Part shown: positions 17,911 to 25,889 of the stretch, one piece after another | How positions within the stretch are numbered: the first letter of the stretch is position 1 | How the letters are laid out: the number at the start of each line of letters is the position of its first letter | Assembly: GCA_000277545.1 (NCBI GenBank) | Contig: AKXM01000040.1 | Span: 62,001-126,000 of the forward strand | Direction of reading: 5' to 3' | Source of the DNA: Enterobacter sp. Ag1 | Lineage (GTDB): Bacteria > Pseudomonadota > Gammaproteobacteria > Enterobacterales > Enterobacteriaceae | Length of the DNA stretch: 64,000 nt | Program-made: the position numbers and the translations under genes | Notes under the pieces: generated by a model | Told to the model about the DNA's origin: nothing | Seen by the model: the letters and a program-made list of their open reading frames with translations, nothing else | The model's database searches: none

Positions 17911-18983
17911 TGCGCGCAATGTTCTTTTTGCTCGGGATGCTGTTTAGCCTAAATGCGGCGGCGGCCATTGATACCTTCACCTTTAAAGATGAAGCGCAGG
18001 AGCAGCAGTTCCGCCAGCTAACCGAGGCGCTGCGCTGCCCGAAATGCCAGAACAACAGTATTGCGGATTCCAACGCAATGATTGCCTCAGACATGAAGCT
18101 TAAAGTCTACGAGCTGATGCAGCAGGGCAAAAGCAAGCAACAGATTGTGGACTATATGGTGGAGCGTTACGGCCATTTTGTGACCTATGAGCCGCCGCTG
18201 ACGCCGGCCACGGTGATCCTCTGGGTGTTGCCGGGGCTGTTTATTGTCGGTGGTGCGGCGGTGATTGTCTTGCGCAGCCGCAGGCGGCAAAAGATTTTGC
18301 TCACGGAAGAAAATCCGGCGCTGAACGGCGGGATAACCTCAGGGAAAATCTCGCTGTGGGTCTTTTTGCCGGGGGGCGTGCTGCTGCTGGCGGTCAGCGC
18401 TGGCAGTTATCTGAAAACGTCCGGGCTGGCGCAGGTGCAGGCCTGGCGGCAGGCGACGGCCGAGACGCCAGCGTTGTTAAAACGTGTTCTTGACCCGCAG
18501 GCCGCGCCGCTGACTATGGAAGAGATGGCGCGTCTTGGGTTAGGATTACGCACGCGATTGCAGCAACAGCCTGATAATCTTGAAGGCTGGATGATGCTTG
18601 GGCGCATTGGCATGGTGCTGAATAACGCCACAACGGCGACACAGGCTTTTGCTCACGCCTATAAACTTGCGCCCACAAACGGCGAAGCAAAGCTGGGCTA
18701 TGCTGAAGTATTGACCCGCTCTGCCGACGCTCAGGATAACCAGCTTGGTGGGCTTCTGCTCCGCGAAATGTTAAAAGATGATCACACGAATATTCGCGTG
18801 CTCAGCCTGCTGGCGTTCAATGCTTTTGAGCGCCAGAACTACCGTGAGGCGATTGGGGCGTGGGACATGATGCTGAAAATTTTACCGGCAAACGACCAGC
18901 GCCGCGCCGTCATTGAGCGCAGCATCGATCAGGCGAGGGCCCAGCTTGAACCGGGCACCACTGAAAGCGCAGACAAACAATAA
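17907..18983 (+). CDS. ccmH: CcmH (CcmH-CcmI fusion), apocytochrome reductase/chaperone
   Basis: Fusion protein of 358 residues, like the 350-residue E. coli CcmH. The N-terminal part has a signal peptide and the redox motif LRCPKCQNNSIADSNA (about residues 41-56). Two membrane helices and a C-terminal TPR-like domain (CcmI/NrfG part; GWMMLGRIGMVLNNATTATQAFAHAYKLAP) follow. It hands reduced apocytochrome to CcmF. The ATG at 17907 overlapping the ccmG stop is preferred over an upstream in-frame start. It is the last ccm gene; mlaA follows 13 nt later. Confidence 0.94.
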   Translation: MMRAMFFLLGMLFSLNAAAAIDTFTFKDEAQEQQFRQLTEALRCPKCQNNSIADSNAMIASDMKLKVYELMQQGKSKQQIVDYMVERYGHFVTYEPPLTPATVILWVLPGLFIVGGAAVIVLRSRRRQKILLTEENPALNGGITSGKISLWVFLPGGVLLLAVSAGSYLKTSGLAQVQAWRQATAETPALLKRVLDPQAAPLTMEEMARLGLGLRTRLQQQPDNLEGWMMLGRIGMVLNNATTATQAFAHAYKLAPTNGEAKLGYAEVLTRSADAQDNQLGGLLLREMLKDDHTNIRVLSLLAFNAFERQNYREAIGAWDMMLKILPANDQRRAVIERSIDQARAQLEPGTTESADKQ

Positions 18984-18996
18984 TAGGGAGACGCTA

Positions 18997-19755
18997 ATGA
19001 ATTTCCGCCTGACCGGACTTGCTCTGGCAACAACGGTATTAGTGGGATGTGCCAGTTCTGGTAGCCAGCAGCCTCAGGGGCGTTCGGACCCGCTCGAAGG
19101 GTTCAACCGTTCAATGTTCAACTTCAACTACAACGTGCTGGACCCGTATGTATTACGTCCGGTGGCCGTAGCGTGGCGTGACTATGTGCCGGTGCCCGCG
19201 CGCAACGGCCTGAGCAACTTCACCAGCAACCTCGAAGAGCCCGCCACGATGGTGAACTACTTCGTGCAGGGCGACCCGTATCAGGGGATGGTGCACTTTA
19301 CGCGCTTCTTCCTGAACACCCTGCTGGGGATGGGGGGCTTCATCGACGTGGCCGGGATGGCTAACCCTAAACTTCAGCGCGTCGAGCCTCACCGCTTCGG
19401 CAGCACGCTGGGCCATTACGACGTAGGCTACGGTCCTTATGTGATGTTACCGGGCTATGGCAGCTTCACGCTGCGCGAAGACGGCGGTGATTTTGTCGAT
19501 ACGCTGTATCCGGTGCTTTCCTGGCTGACCTGGCCGATGTCCATCGGTAAATGGGCGGTCGAAGGTGTCGAAACGCGCGCCCAGTTGCTGGATTCCGACG
19601 GCCTGCTGCGCCAGTCAGCCGATCCTTATATCACCGTGCGTGAAGCCTACTTCCAGCGCCATGACTTCCTGGCTAACGGCGGCCAGCTTAAGCCAGAGGC
19701 GAACCCGAACGCGGCGGCTATTCAGGATGACCTGAAAGATATCGACTCCCAGTAA
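18997..19755 (+). CDS. mlaA: MlaA (VacJ), outer-membrane lipoprotein of the Mla lipid-asymmetry system
   Basis: Lipoprotein of 252 residues (E. coli 251). The lipobox LVGC is at residues 15-18, followed by ASSGSQQPQGRSDPLEGFNRSMFNFN, the family signature. MlaA sits with porins and removes phospholipids from the outer leaflet, passing them to MlaC. The ATG at 18997 has AGGGAGACGCTA before it; longer in-frame versions run into ccmH. It is placed directly after ccmH, so it may be co-transcribed with ccm, unlike in E. coli. A strong terminator follows. Confidence 0.95.
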   Translation: MNFRLTGLALATTVLVGCASSGSQQPQGRSDPLEGFNRSMFNFNYNVLDPYVLRPVAVAWRDYVPVPARNGLSNFTSNLEEPATMVNYFVQGDPYQGMVHFTRFFLNTLLGMGGFIDVAGMANPKLQRVEPHRFGSTLGHYDVGYGPYVMLPGYGSFTLREDGGDFVDTLYPVLSWLTWPMSIGKWAVEGVETRAQLLDSDGLLRQSADPYITVREAYFQRHDFLANGGQLKPEANPNAAAIQDDLKDIDSQ

Positions 19756-19771
19756 GTGCTACCTGGATGTG

Positions 19772-19800
19772 AAAAAGCGAACATTGATGTTCGCTTTTTT
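19772..19800 (+). terminator. Rho-independent terminator after mlaA
   Basis: Perfect stem AAAAAGCGAAC/GTTCGCTTTTT with loop ATTGAT, ending in a T-run. It separates mlaA from the SPFH operon. Confidence 0.88.
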
Positions 19801-19855
19801 ATTGTCATAACACTGACATAAAATGACACATCTTTACTCGCCAGCATTTTGTGTT

Positions 19856-19878
19856 GGTATGTTATAAAATAACAATCC
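19856..19878. promoter_or_regulatory. Putative Zur (zinc uptake regulator) box upstream of the SPFH/P1B-ATPase operon
   Basis: The core TGTTATAAAATAACA is a perfect inverted repeat (TGTTAT/ATAACA). Extended to 23 nt it matches the gamma-proteobacterial Zur consensus as I remember it (GAAATGTTATA-N-TATAACATTTC) at 17 of 22 defined positions. It lies 44 nt before the first ATG and after the mlaA terminator, where an operator would act on the operon's promoter. Family knowledge: Zur represses zinc-acquisition genes when zinc is plentiful. Confidence 0.7.
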
Positions 19879-19921
19879 AAAAATACTGCGCAACTCTTGC
19901 GCACCTCACGCTTAAAACATC

Positions 19922-21886
19922 ATGCCACCTACCCGGTTACCCGAAGCTGAACTGCTGCCTCAGGCGCTGCCCGCTCGCTATTCGCTGGCCGGCGCGCAGG
20001 CCCGACTCGCCGCGCGTGCGGTGTTCGCCTTAACCTTCTTGCTGTTTATGATGCTCCTGCTGGCGCTGACGGTCAGTATCCTGGAGCCAGCTTCCCGCTG
20101 GGTCGCTTTACTCTGCAGCAATGCCGCAGCGCTTTTGTTATTGGTTGTTTCGCTGCACGCGACGCAGCGTATTTGCCAGTGGCGAAGCTTTAAGTTTTCC
20201 CCACCGATTGAGCCTTCGGTTCAGGAGGAAGAAGCGCCCAAGAATCCTCTTTTAAGCTGGCTTACGGGCCTGGTGCCGTTAAATTTTGCCCGGGCTGAAG
20301 CTTTGTTTAAGGCAGAAGGCATCTGGTCCGGGGCGCTTGCCGCGCTGGCGTTCTATATTGCGTTTTCTGGCTGGAGTAGCCGCTACGTTCCCCTGCTGGA
20401 CAATAATAACCGCTGGATAGCTGTAGCGTGCCTGGCAGGATCCGTCTTTGTGCTGCTGGTGGCCGAACGGCATCTCAGTGCGGTATCGAAAGAAGCTTCC
20501 CCGGAAGCCGGGTCGATAGCGCCGCTGCTGCGCCTGGTGATGGCGGTACAGGTACTGAGTTTACCGGGACTTGTCTGGCCACAGCTCAACAGTGCACTGG
20601 CGATAAACTTGCCCGCTGCGCTGGTACTGTTGGTTGCCGTCGAGTTTATGCTGCGCGGGCTGTTTTCTCTGTTCGCACCCCCCGGAGACGGCACGACAGA
20701 GCCCAGGCTTATCCCCAAAAGCCAACTGGCCGCCCAGCTAACCTGGCCGCCGCGCCCGCTCGGGTTTTTACAGCAGGAGCTGCACCAGCGGTTTGGCATC
20801 GATCTTCGCCAGGTCTGGGCCTTCAGCGTCCTGAAGCGCGCGTTTATCCCGATGGTGACCCTGATGGTGATCTGCGGCTGGTTGTTGACCGGGCTGCAGC
20901 AAATCTCAGCCACCGAACGCGGCGTGTATGAGCGCTTTGGCCGCTCTGTGGCGGTGCTGGAGCCGGGGCTGCATCTGGGGCTGCCCTGGCCGTTTGGTCG
21001 GGTGCAGTTGACCGAAAATGGGCAGGTGCATGAGCTGGCTGCCGGGGAAGATCCAGCCAGCCAACCTCCTGTAAAACGCGCCGATGCTGAAGGCCCCGCG
21101 CCCGCCAGCGCCGACAGGCTTTGGGATGCCACCCACAACTTCGACAAAGCACAAATTATCGCCAGCCAGAGCGGGGATCGGCAAAGCCTACAGATCGTTA
21201 ACAGCGACGTGCGCTTTATGTGGCGTATTGGCTTGACTGATAACGCCGCGCTGGCGGCAACCTACCGGGCAGTGAACCTGTCTGATCTGGTGCGCAGCAC
21301 GGCAAATGAGGTGTTGGTACATCAGTTCTCGTCTTTAACGCTGGATGATGTCCTGAGCGAGCGGCGTGACGACCTGGCCGGGCAGATTAACCAGGCCGTG
21401 CAGCAGCAACTGGATAACCTGCACAGCGGCGTGGAAATCCTTTCTACCGTCGTGGAGGCGATTCATCCGCCTGCCGGGGCGGCCGACGCTTTTCATGGTG
21501 TACAGGCCGCGCAGATTGCCGCGCAGTCGCTGATTCTGAGAGAGCAGGGAAGTGCGGCAGAAAAAGCCGCGATTGCCGCGACCAATGCTGCAGTGCGCGA
21601 AAACACGGCGCAGGTTAATGCTACCGAAGCGCTAAGCGAAGCTCAGGCAACGGCCACCCGCTTTGCCGCGCAGAAGAATGCTTACCAGCAGGCAGGGCAG
21701 GTCTTTATCGACGAGCTTTGGTTTAAACAGCTTCAGCAGGCCCTCAGCGGCCGCCCATTATTGGTCATTGACCAGCGAATTGGTGCCGGTTCGCCGCCCA
21801 CGCTCGATCTGCGTGATTTCCCTACTTCTACCGATGCGGCGCGGCGTGACGCGCCCGCTAAACCCGCACAGGAGCTTTCCCGGTGA
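19922..21886 (+). CDS. HflK-like SPFH protein with large N-terminal membrane domain
   Basis: 654 residues. The first ~325 form about seven hydrophobic segments (approximately 33-54, 59-80, 133-150, 164-182, 198-218, 226-250, 306-325). An SPFH/band-7 domain follows directly, opening with ATERGVYERFGRSVAVLEPGLHLGLPWPFG (from about 330). An Ala/Gln/Glu-rich helical region lies near 510-600. HflK and prohibitins normally have one membrane anchor, so this membrane extension is unusual. Known SPFH proteins build ring- or cage-like membrane assemblies, and HflKC encloses the FtsH protease. It is the first gene of a four-gene operon and overlaps the next by 4 nt. Role unknown; scaffolding the P1B ATPase is my inference. 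Confidence 0.8.
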   Translation: MPPTRLPEAELLPQALPARYSLAGAQARLAARAVFALTFLLFMMLLLALTVSILEPASRWVALLCSNAAALLLLVVSLHATQRICQWRSFKFSPPIEPSVQEEEAPKNPLLSWLTGLVPLNFARAEALFKAEGIWSGALAALAFYIAFSGWSSRYVPLLDNNNRWIAVACLAGSVFVLLVAERHLSAVSKEASPEAGSIAPLLRLVMAVQVLSLPGLVWPQLNSALAINLPAALVLLVAVEFMLRGLFSLFAPPGDGTTEPRLIPKSQLAAQLTWPPRPLGFLQQELHQRFGIDLRQVWAFSVLKRAFIPMVTLMVICGWLLTGLQQISATERGVYERFGRSVAVLEPGLHLGLPWPFGRVQLTENGQVHELAAGEDPASQPPVKRADAEGPAPASADRLWDATHNFDKAQIIASQSGDRQSLQIVNSDVRFMWRIGLTDNAALAATYRAVNLSDLVRSTANEVLVHQFSSLTLDDVLSERRDDLAGQINQAVQQQLDNLHSGVEILSTVVEAIHPPAGAADAFHGVQAAQIAAQSLILREQGSAAEKAAIAATNAAVRENTAQVNATEALSEAQATATRFAAQKNAYQQAGQVFIDELWFKQLQQALSGRPLLVIDQRIGAGSPPTLDLRDFPTSTDAARRDAPAKPAQELSR

Positions 21887-22896
21887 GCCATTCCCACTCT
21901 CATGGACATCATGATCACCACCACGGCCACGGCTGCAGTCATGGCTACTCTTCCGCCCCGGAAGGGGGTAAAAAAGGCGCCTGGAAGCGTATTACCGCCG
22001 CCGTTTTTTTGGTCGTTATTCTGCTTGCGGCTGCGAGCCTGGTGCAGGTGAGATCCGGTGAATCACTGGTGATCACCCGTTTCGGCAAACCCGTCCGCGT
22101 GCTGCTGGAGCCGGGGCTTGCCTGGCGGCTGCCTGCCCCTTTTGAAACGGCAACGGTGGTGGATCTGCGCCTGCGGACGACGTCCAGCGGGCTGCAGGAT
22201 GTCGGCACGCGCGATGGCCTGCGGATCATCGTTCAGTCCTACGCGGTATGGGAAGTGGACAGCACGCCTGAACACGTGCAGCGGTTTATGCGGGCGGTGC
22301 AAAACCAGCCGGATGAAGCGGCCCGGCAAATTCGCACCTACTTAGGCTCAGCGCTGGAAACCACCGCCAGCGGCTTCACGCTTTCTCAACTGGTGAACAC
22401 CGACGGCAAGCAGGTTCAGCTGGCGGAGTTTGAATCGCATCTTCAACAGCAAATCAGCCAGCCGCTGCTGCAAAGTTACGGCATCAGGCTGGTGCAGATG
22501 GGCACCGAACGCCTGACGTTGCCGGCCGTGACGCTCAACGCCACGGTTGACCGTATGCGAGCAGAGCGTGAAACCATTGCGATTGAGCGCACGGCGGAAG
22601 GTAAGCGCGCTGCGGCAGAGATTCGTTCCGCCGCCGATCGCGATGCTCGCATCACCGAAGCTCAGGCCTCAGTGAAAGCGGCGGATATCGAAGCCCAGGC
22701 CCAGGTACAAACGGCGTCCATCTACGGTAAAGCTTATGCCAGCGCCCCGCAGCTTTATAGCCTGCTGCGCCAGATTGACGCGCTTAGCGGCATGGTGAAT
22801 GCGCAAACCCGACTGGTGCTGCGTACCGATGCCAAACCGTTCAGCCTGCTAGTTGACGGGCCGCAAATGGATAAAGCGGCGGATAAAAAACCATGA
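21883..22896 (+). CDS. HflC/HflK-like SPFH protein with His-rich N-terminus
   Basis: 337 residues, starting at a GTG within the upstream stop (GTGA overlap) with AGGAG eight bases before it. The first 20 residues contain ten His (MSHSHSHGHHDHHHGHGCSH), a pattern like the metal-binding loops of zinc and nickel transporters and chaperones. One transmembrane helix follows at about residues 36-56, then the SPFH domain (SGESLVITRFGKPVRVLLEPGL) and a coiled-coil region rich in Ala/Glu/Arg (about 225-285). The tail probably faces the cytoplasm by analogy with HflK topology, which is inference. Neighbours and the Zur-like box suggest a metal-related role. Confidence 0.82.
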   Translation: MSHSHSHGHHDHHHGHGCSHGYSSAPEGGKKGAWKRITAAVFLVVILLAAASLVQVRSGESLVITRFGKPVRVLLEPGLAWRLPAPFETATVVDLRLRTTSSGLQDVGTRDGLRIIVQSYAVWEVDSTPEHVQRFMRAVQNQPDEAARQIRTYLGSALETTASGFTLSQLVNTDGKQVQLAEFESHLQQQISQPLLQSYGIRLVQMGTERLTLPAVTLNATVDRMRAERETIAIERTAEGKRAAAEIRSAADRDARITEAQASVKAADIEAQAQVQTASIYGKAYASAPQLYSLLRQIDALSGMVNAQTRLVLRTDAKPFSLLVDGPQMDKAADKKP

Positions 22897-23945
22897 CTGA
22901 ACGGCAAAAACTTGAGCCCGGTGGGCCGTGGACGCAGTCGATTCGGCTGGCGTTTATCGCGATCTTTGTGCTGACGCTGTTTGCCGCCGGGGCGTGGTTG
23001 CTGTCGAATGTCCGGCAAATTCCGCCGGGCAGCAGGGCCGTGGTGCTGCGCTTCGGCGCTGAGCAGCGCGTGGCCGAGCCTGGCTTGCTGCTTGCCTGGC
23101 CCGCGCCGGTAAATGAAGTAGTGATGGTGCCAGGACCGGATCGGGTGATTGAACACCGGGTGACCGCGCTGCTGCGCTCGTCCGAAGCGCAAAGCCTGGA
23201 TATCAACGGTGGCCCCGGCAATGATGCTGTTTCGGGCTCTGGTTTCTTGCTCACCGGTGATGCGGGCGTTGTGCAACTGGATATTAGCGTATTTTATCGG
23301 GTCAGAACGCCAACTGCTTACGTCTTACAGGACAAGCATGTCCTGCCGCTGCTGGACCGGCTGGTCGAGCGCGCGGCGGTCGCGGTTTGTGCTTCCCGCG
23401 ATCTGGATACCATTCTGGTTGCCCGGCCCGAAATGCCCGGCAACGATATGAACGTGGCGCAGCAGCGCGAACAGCTGCGGAGCGACGTGCAGCGGAATAT
23501 CGAACAGAATTTGCTGCGGCTTCAGCAGTCGGGGAGCGATGCGGGGATTACTCTTGAGCGGGTGACCGTGCAGTCTGCTTTACCGCTGACGACCGTGGCG
23601 GCATTCAATGCGGTCTTAACCGCCAGCCAGCAGGCCTCGAAAGCGATCGCGACGGCGCAAAGCGATGCCTCATTAACGCGGCAAAAGGCGGTTCAACAGG
23701 CCGACCAGATGCTGCAAACTGCCCAGGCAAAAGCGCAGGAGAGCGTGGCGAAGGCGCAGTCGGACACGGCGACAATTGCCCGTCTGGCCAGCAACCATGA
23801 CGATCCTGATTTGCTGGGACGTATTTATCGCCAGCGAATAGCCGGGATCCTGTCCCAGGCCGGGTCGGTAATCACCGTGTCGCCGCAGGATGATGCGCAT
23901 TTGATCCTACAGGGTGTAGCGCAACAAGAGGCGACGAAACCATGA
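22893..23945 (+). CDS. HflC-like SPFH protein
   Basis: 350 residues. A single N-terminal transmembrane helix (LAFIAIFVLTLFAAGAWLL, about residues 19-37) precedes an SPFH domain beginning NVRQIPPGSRAVVLRFGAEQRVAEPGLLLAWP. A long helical segment rich in Ala/Gln/Lys (about 250-300) resembles the coiled coil through which prohibitin-type proteins oligomerise. It overlaps both neighbours by 4 nt (ATGA), so it is translationally coupled. It is distinct from the housekeeping hflKC pair, which belongs next to hflX in enterobacteria and is not in this window. Confidence 0.82.
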   Translation: MTERQKLEPGGPWTQSIRLAFIAIFVLTLFAAGAWLLSNVRQIPPGSRAVVLRFGAEQRVAEPGLLLAWPAPVNEVVMVPGPDRVIEHRVTALLRSSEAQSLDINGGPGNDAVSGSGFLLTGDAGVVQLDISVFYRVRTPTAYVLQDKHVLPLLDRLVERAAVAVCASRDLDTILVARPEMPGNDMNVAQQREQLRSDVQRNIEQNLLRLQQSGSDAGITLERVTVQSALPLTTVAAFNAVLTASQQASKAIATAQSDASLTRQKAVQQADQMLQTAQAKAQESVAKAQSDTATIARLASNHDDPDLLGRIYRQRIAGILSQAGSVITVSPQDDAHLILQGVAQQEATKP

Positions 23946-25843
23946 CTTCTTCTGTACAAGCCGGTGGGGCACTGACCCGCCAGGAGCAGCGGCATATTAC
24001 CCGCCAGTTGATGCTGGCGCTGGTGGCCAGCGGGGCGCTGATTCTGGGGCTGCTTTGGCGGTGGCTGGCACCTCAGCAGGTTGCCGTCGGCGATTTACTT
24101 TTGGGCGCTGCCTCGGTTGTTGTGGCTGTTCCGGTGCTGCGCCACGCGCTGCATAGCCTGCGCTACCCCAGCCTGCACGGATTGACCGACCAGCTTATCG
24201 CGCTGGCATTGCTGGGTGCCTGGGCGACCGGGGATCTTCTGACCGCCGCGCTGCTGCCGCTGATCATGATCGTCGGGCATATTCTCGAAGAGCGCAGCGT
24301 GATTGGGTCGCAGGAAGCTATTGCCGCGCTGAGCAAACTCACGCGCAGCCGGGCGCGGCGCTTAAGCGCGGACGGTGAATTACAGGATATTGACAACCAC
24401 GATCTCGAACCCGGCGATGTGGTCGAGGTTCGTGCCGGGGACCATATTCCTGCCGACGGCCTGGTGCTGGAAGGCAAAGCCAGCCTGGACACGGCACCGA
24501 TTACCGGGGAGTCCGTACCGCAGGAAGTTGTGCCGGGTGCGGAAGTTTTTGGCGGGGCGATAAATCTGGATGGTCTGCTGCGCATCCGGGTTACGCGTAC
24601 CGGAGAGACCTCGACGCTGGGGCGCGTGATCGCCCTGATGCAAAGCGCGGAACAGGCAAGCCCGCCGATAACGCGTTTGCTCGAGCGCCACGCGGCGCGT
24701 TATTTGCTTTTGGTGCTGATGATTGCCGCCAGCACCTGGTTCCTGACGCAGGATGCCCAGGCGATGCTGGCCGTCTTGGTGGCAGCCTGTCCCTGCGCGC
24801 TGGTGCTTTCCGCCCCGGCATCATCTATTGCCGGGCTGACGGTGGCCGCCCGCCACGGCATTTTAATTCGCGGCGCGGCCTTTCTTGAGGAGCTGGCGGA
24901 GATCAACGCCGTGGTGGTCGACAAGACCGGTACGCTAACCCACGGCAGGCTACACCTGCAGGCCGTGGCGCCTTATGGCGATACCGATCCCACTTTGCTG
25001 CAAACCCTGGCGGCCAGCCTGGGCGCGACCAGCAATCACCCGGTCAGCCGCGCGGTAAGCGAGATTGTTTCGCGGGAAGCCTGGCTGCCTCTCGAAAATG
25101 TGCGTGAGCATCAGGGGCTAGGCGTTTCCGCCTCTACACCGCAGGGAGAAGCGGTGCTTGGCAGGCGTGAGCTGTTAGCCTCCACTTTGACCGTCTTACC
25201 TGCAGCCCCTGAGCACGATGGCCCGATTGTCGGGCTGGCGCTGGATGGCCGTTTTCTTGGCTGGCTGCTGCTGGCCGATAGTCTGCGAAGTGAGGCGGCA
25301 ACGGCGATGGCCGAGCTGCGCGATCTTGGGCTAAACCGACAGCTTTTACTGACCGGCGATCGCCAGTCGGTTGCGGACAAAATTGCGCACCAGGTGGGGA
25401 TCGCTGACGTAGTGGCCGGGGCGCTGCCCGCGGATAAGCTGACGCAGGTGAAACGGCAAATCGACAGCGGCTACCGGCCTATGGTTATCGGCGATGGCAT
25501 CAACGATTCGCTGGCACTAAAGGCTGGCGTGGTGGGCGTGGCAATGGGGGCCGGTGGGTCCGACATCGCGATGTCTTCGGCGGATATTGTCTTGATTGGC
25601 AGCGATCTTCGCCGGCTGGGCACCTGCGTGCGCCTGAGCCGCCGCTGCCGTCGGACTTTGCAGGTCAACGTGTTTATCGGCCTGGGCTGGACGCTGGCCA
25701 TTGTCGCGATGGCGGCTTTTGGCTGGCTTGGCGCTTCTGGCGCAGTTATTGCTGCGCTGTTGCATAATCTCAGCACGCTGCTGGTGCTCGGCAATGCGGG
25801 AAGATTACTGCGGTTTGAAGAGAAGCTAAACGAGCAGGCATAA
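23942..25843 (+). CDS. P1B-type heavy-metal-translocating ATPase of uncertain metal specificity
   Basis: 633 residues with the full P-type catalytic set: TGES (188-191), CPC in TM6 (283-285), DKTGT with the phosphorylated Asp327, the P1B HP dipeptide (366-367), TGDR (471-474) and GDGIND (517-522). Eight membrane helices are expected. There is no N-terminal metal-binding domain; the chain begins about 20 residues before TM1. The Lys in TM7 and DxG in TM8 that mark Zn/Cd/Pb exporters are absent: TM7 reads NVFIGLGWTLAIV and TM8 LLHNLSTLLVLGNAGRLL. Cu-ATPase signatures (YN in TM7, MxxSS in TM8) are also missing. It is the last gene of the SPFH operon, and the metal and direction are unknown. The His-rich SPFH partner could substitute for the missing metal-binding domain (inference). 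Confidence 0.88.
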   Translation: MTSSVQAGGALTRQEQRHITRQLMLALVASGALILGLLWRWLAPQQVAVGDLLLGAASVVVAVPVLRHALHSLRYPSLHGLTDQLIALALLGAWATGDLLTAALLPLIMIVGHILEERSVIGSQEAIAALSKLTRSRARRLSADGELQDIDNHDLEPGDVVEVRAGDHIPADGLVLEGKASLDTAPITGESVPQEVVPGAEVFGGAINLDGLLRIRVTRTGETSTLGRVIALMQSAEQASPPITRLLERHAARYLLLVLMIAASTWFLTQDAQAMLAVLVAACPCALVLSAPASSIAGLTVAARHGILIRGAAFLEELAEINAVVVDKTGTLTHGRLHLQAVAPYGDTDPTLLQTLAASLGATSNHPVSRAVSEIVSREAWLPLENVREHQGLGVSASTPQGEAVLGRRELLASTLTVLPAAPEHDGPIVGLALDGRFLGWLLLADSLRSEAATAMAELRDLGLNRQLLLTGDRQSVADKIAHQVGIADVVAGALPADKLTQVKRQIDSGYRPMVIGDGINDSLALKAGVVGVAMGAGGSDIAMSSADIVLIGSDLRRLGTCVRLSRRCRRTLQVNVFIGLGWTLAIVAMAAFGWLGASGAVIAALLHNLSTLLVLGNAGRLLRFEEKLNEQA

Positions 25844-25845
25844 AA

Positions 25846-25871
25846 AAAGCGCCTTCTGATGAAGGCGCTTT
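25846..25871. terminator. Bidirectional terminator between the ATPase gene and fadL
   Basis: Eleven-bp perfect stem AAAGCGCCTTC/GAAGGCGCTTT with loop TGAT and A/T runs on both sides. It ends the SPFH operon on the plus strand and fadL on the minus strand. Confidence 0.85.
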
Positions 25872-25889
25872 ACTTTTCGGGGCAGTAAC

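Noticed and set aside
19922-23945. Calling the SPFH genes the housekeeping hflK/hflC
   Set aside because: There are three such genes, one with a polytopic extension, they are joined to an ATPase gene, and hflX is absent; they are paralogues.
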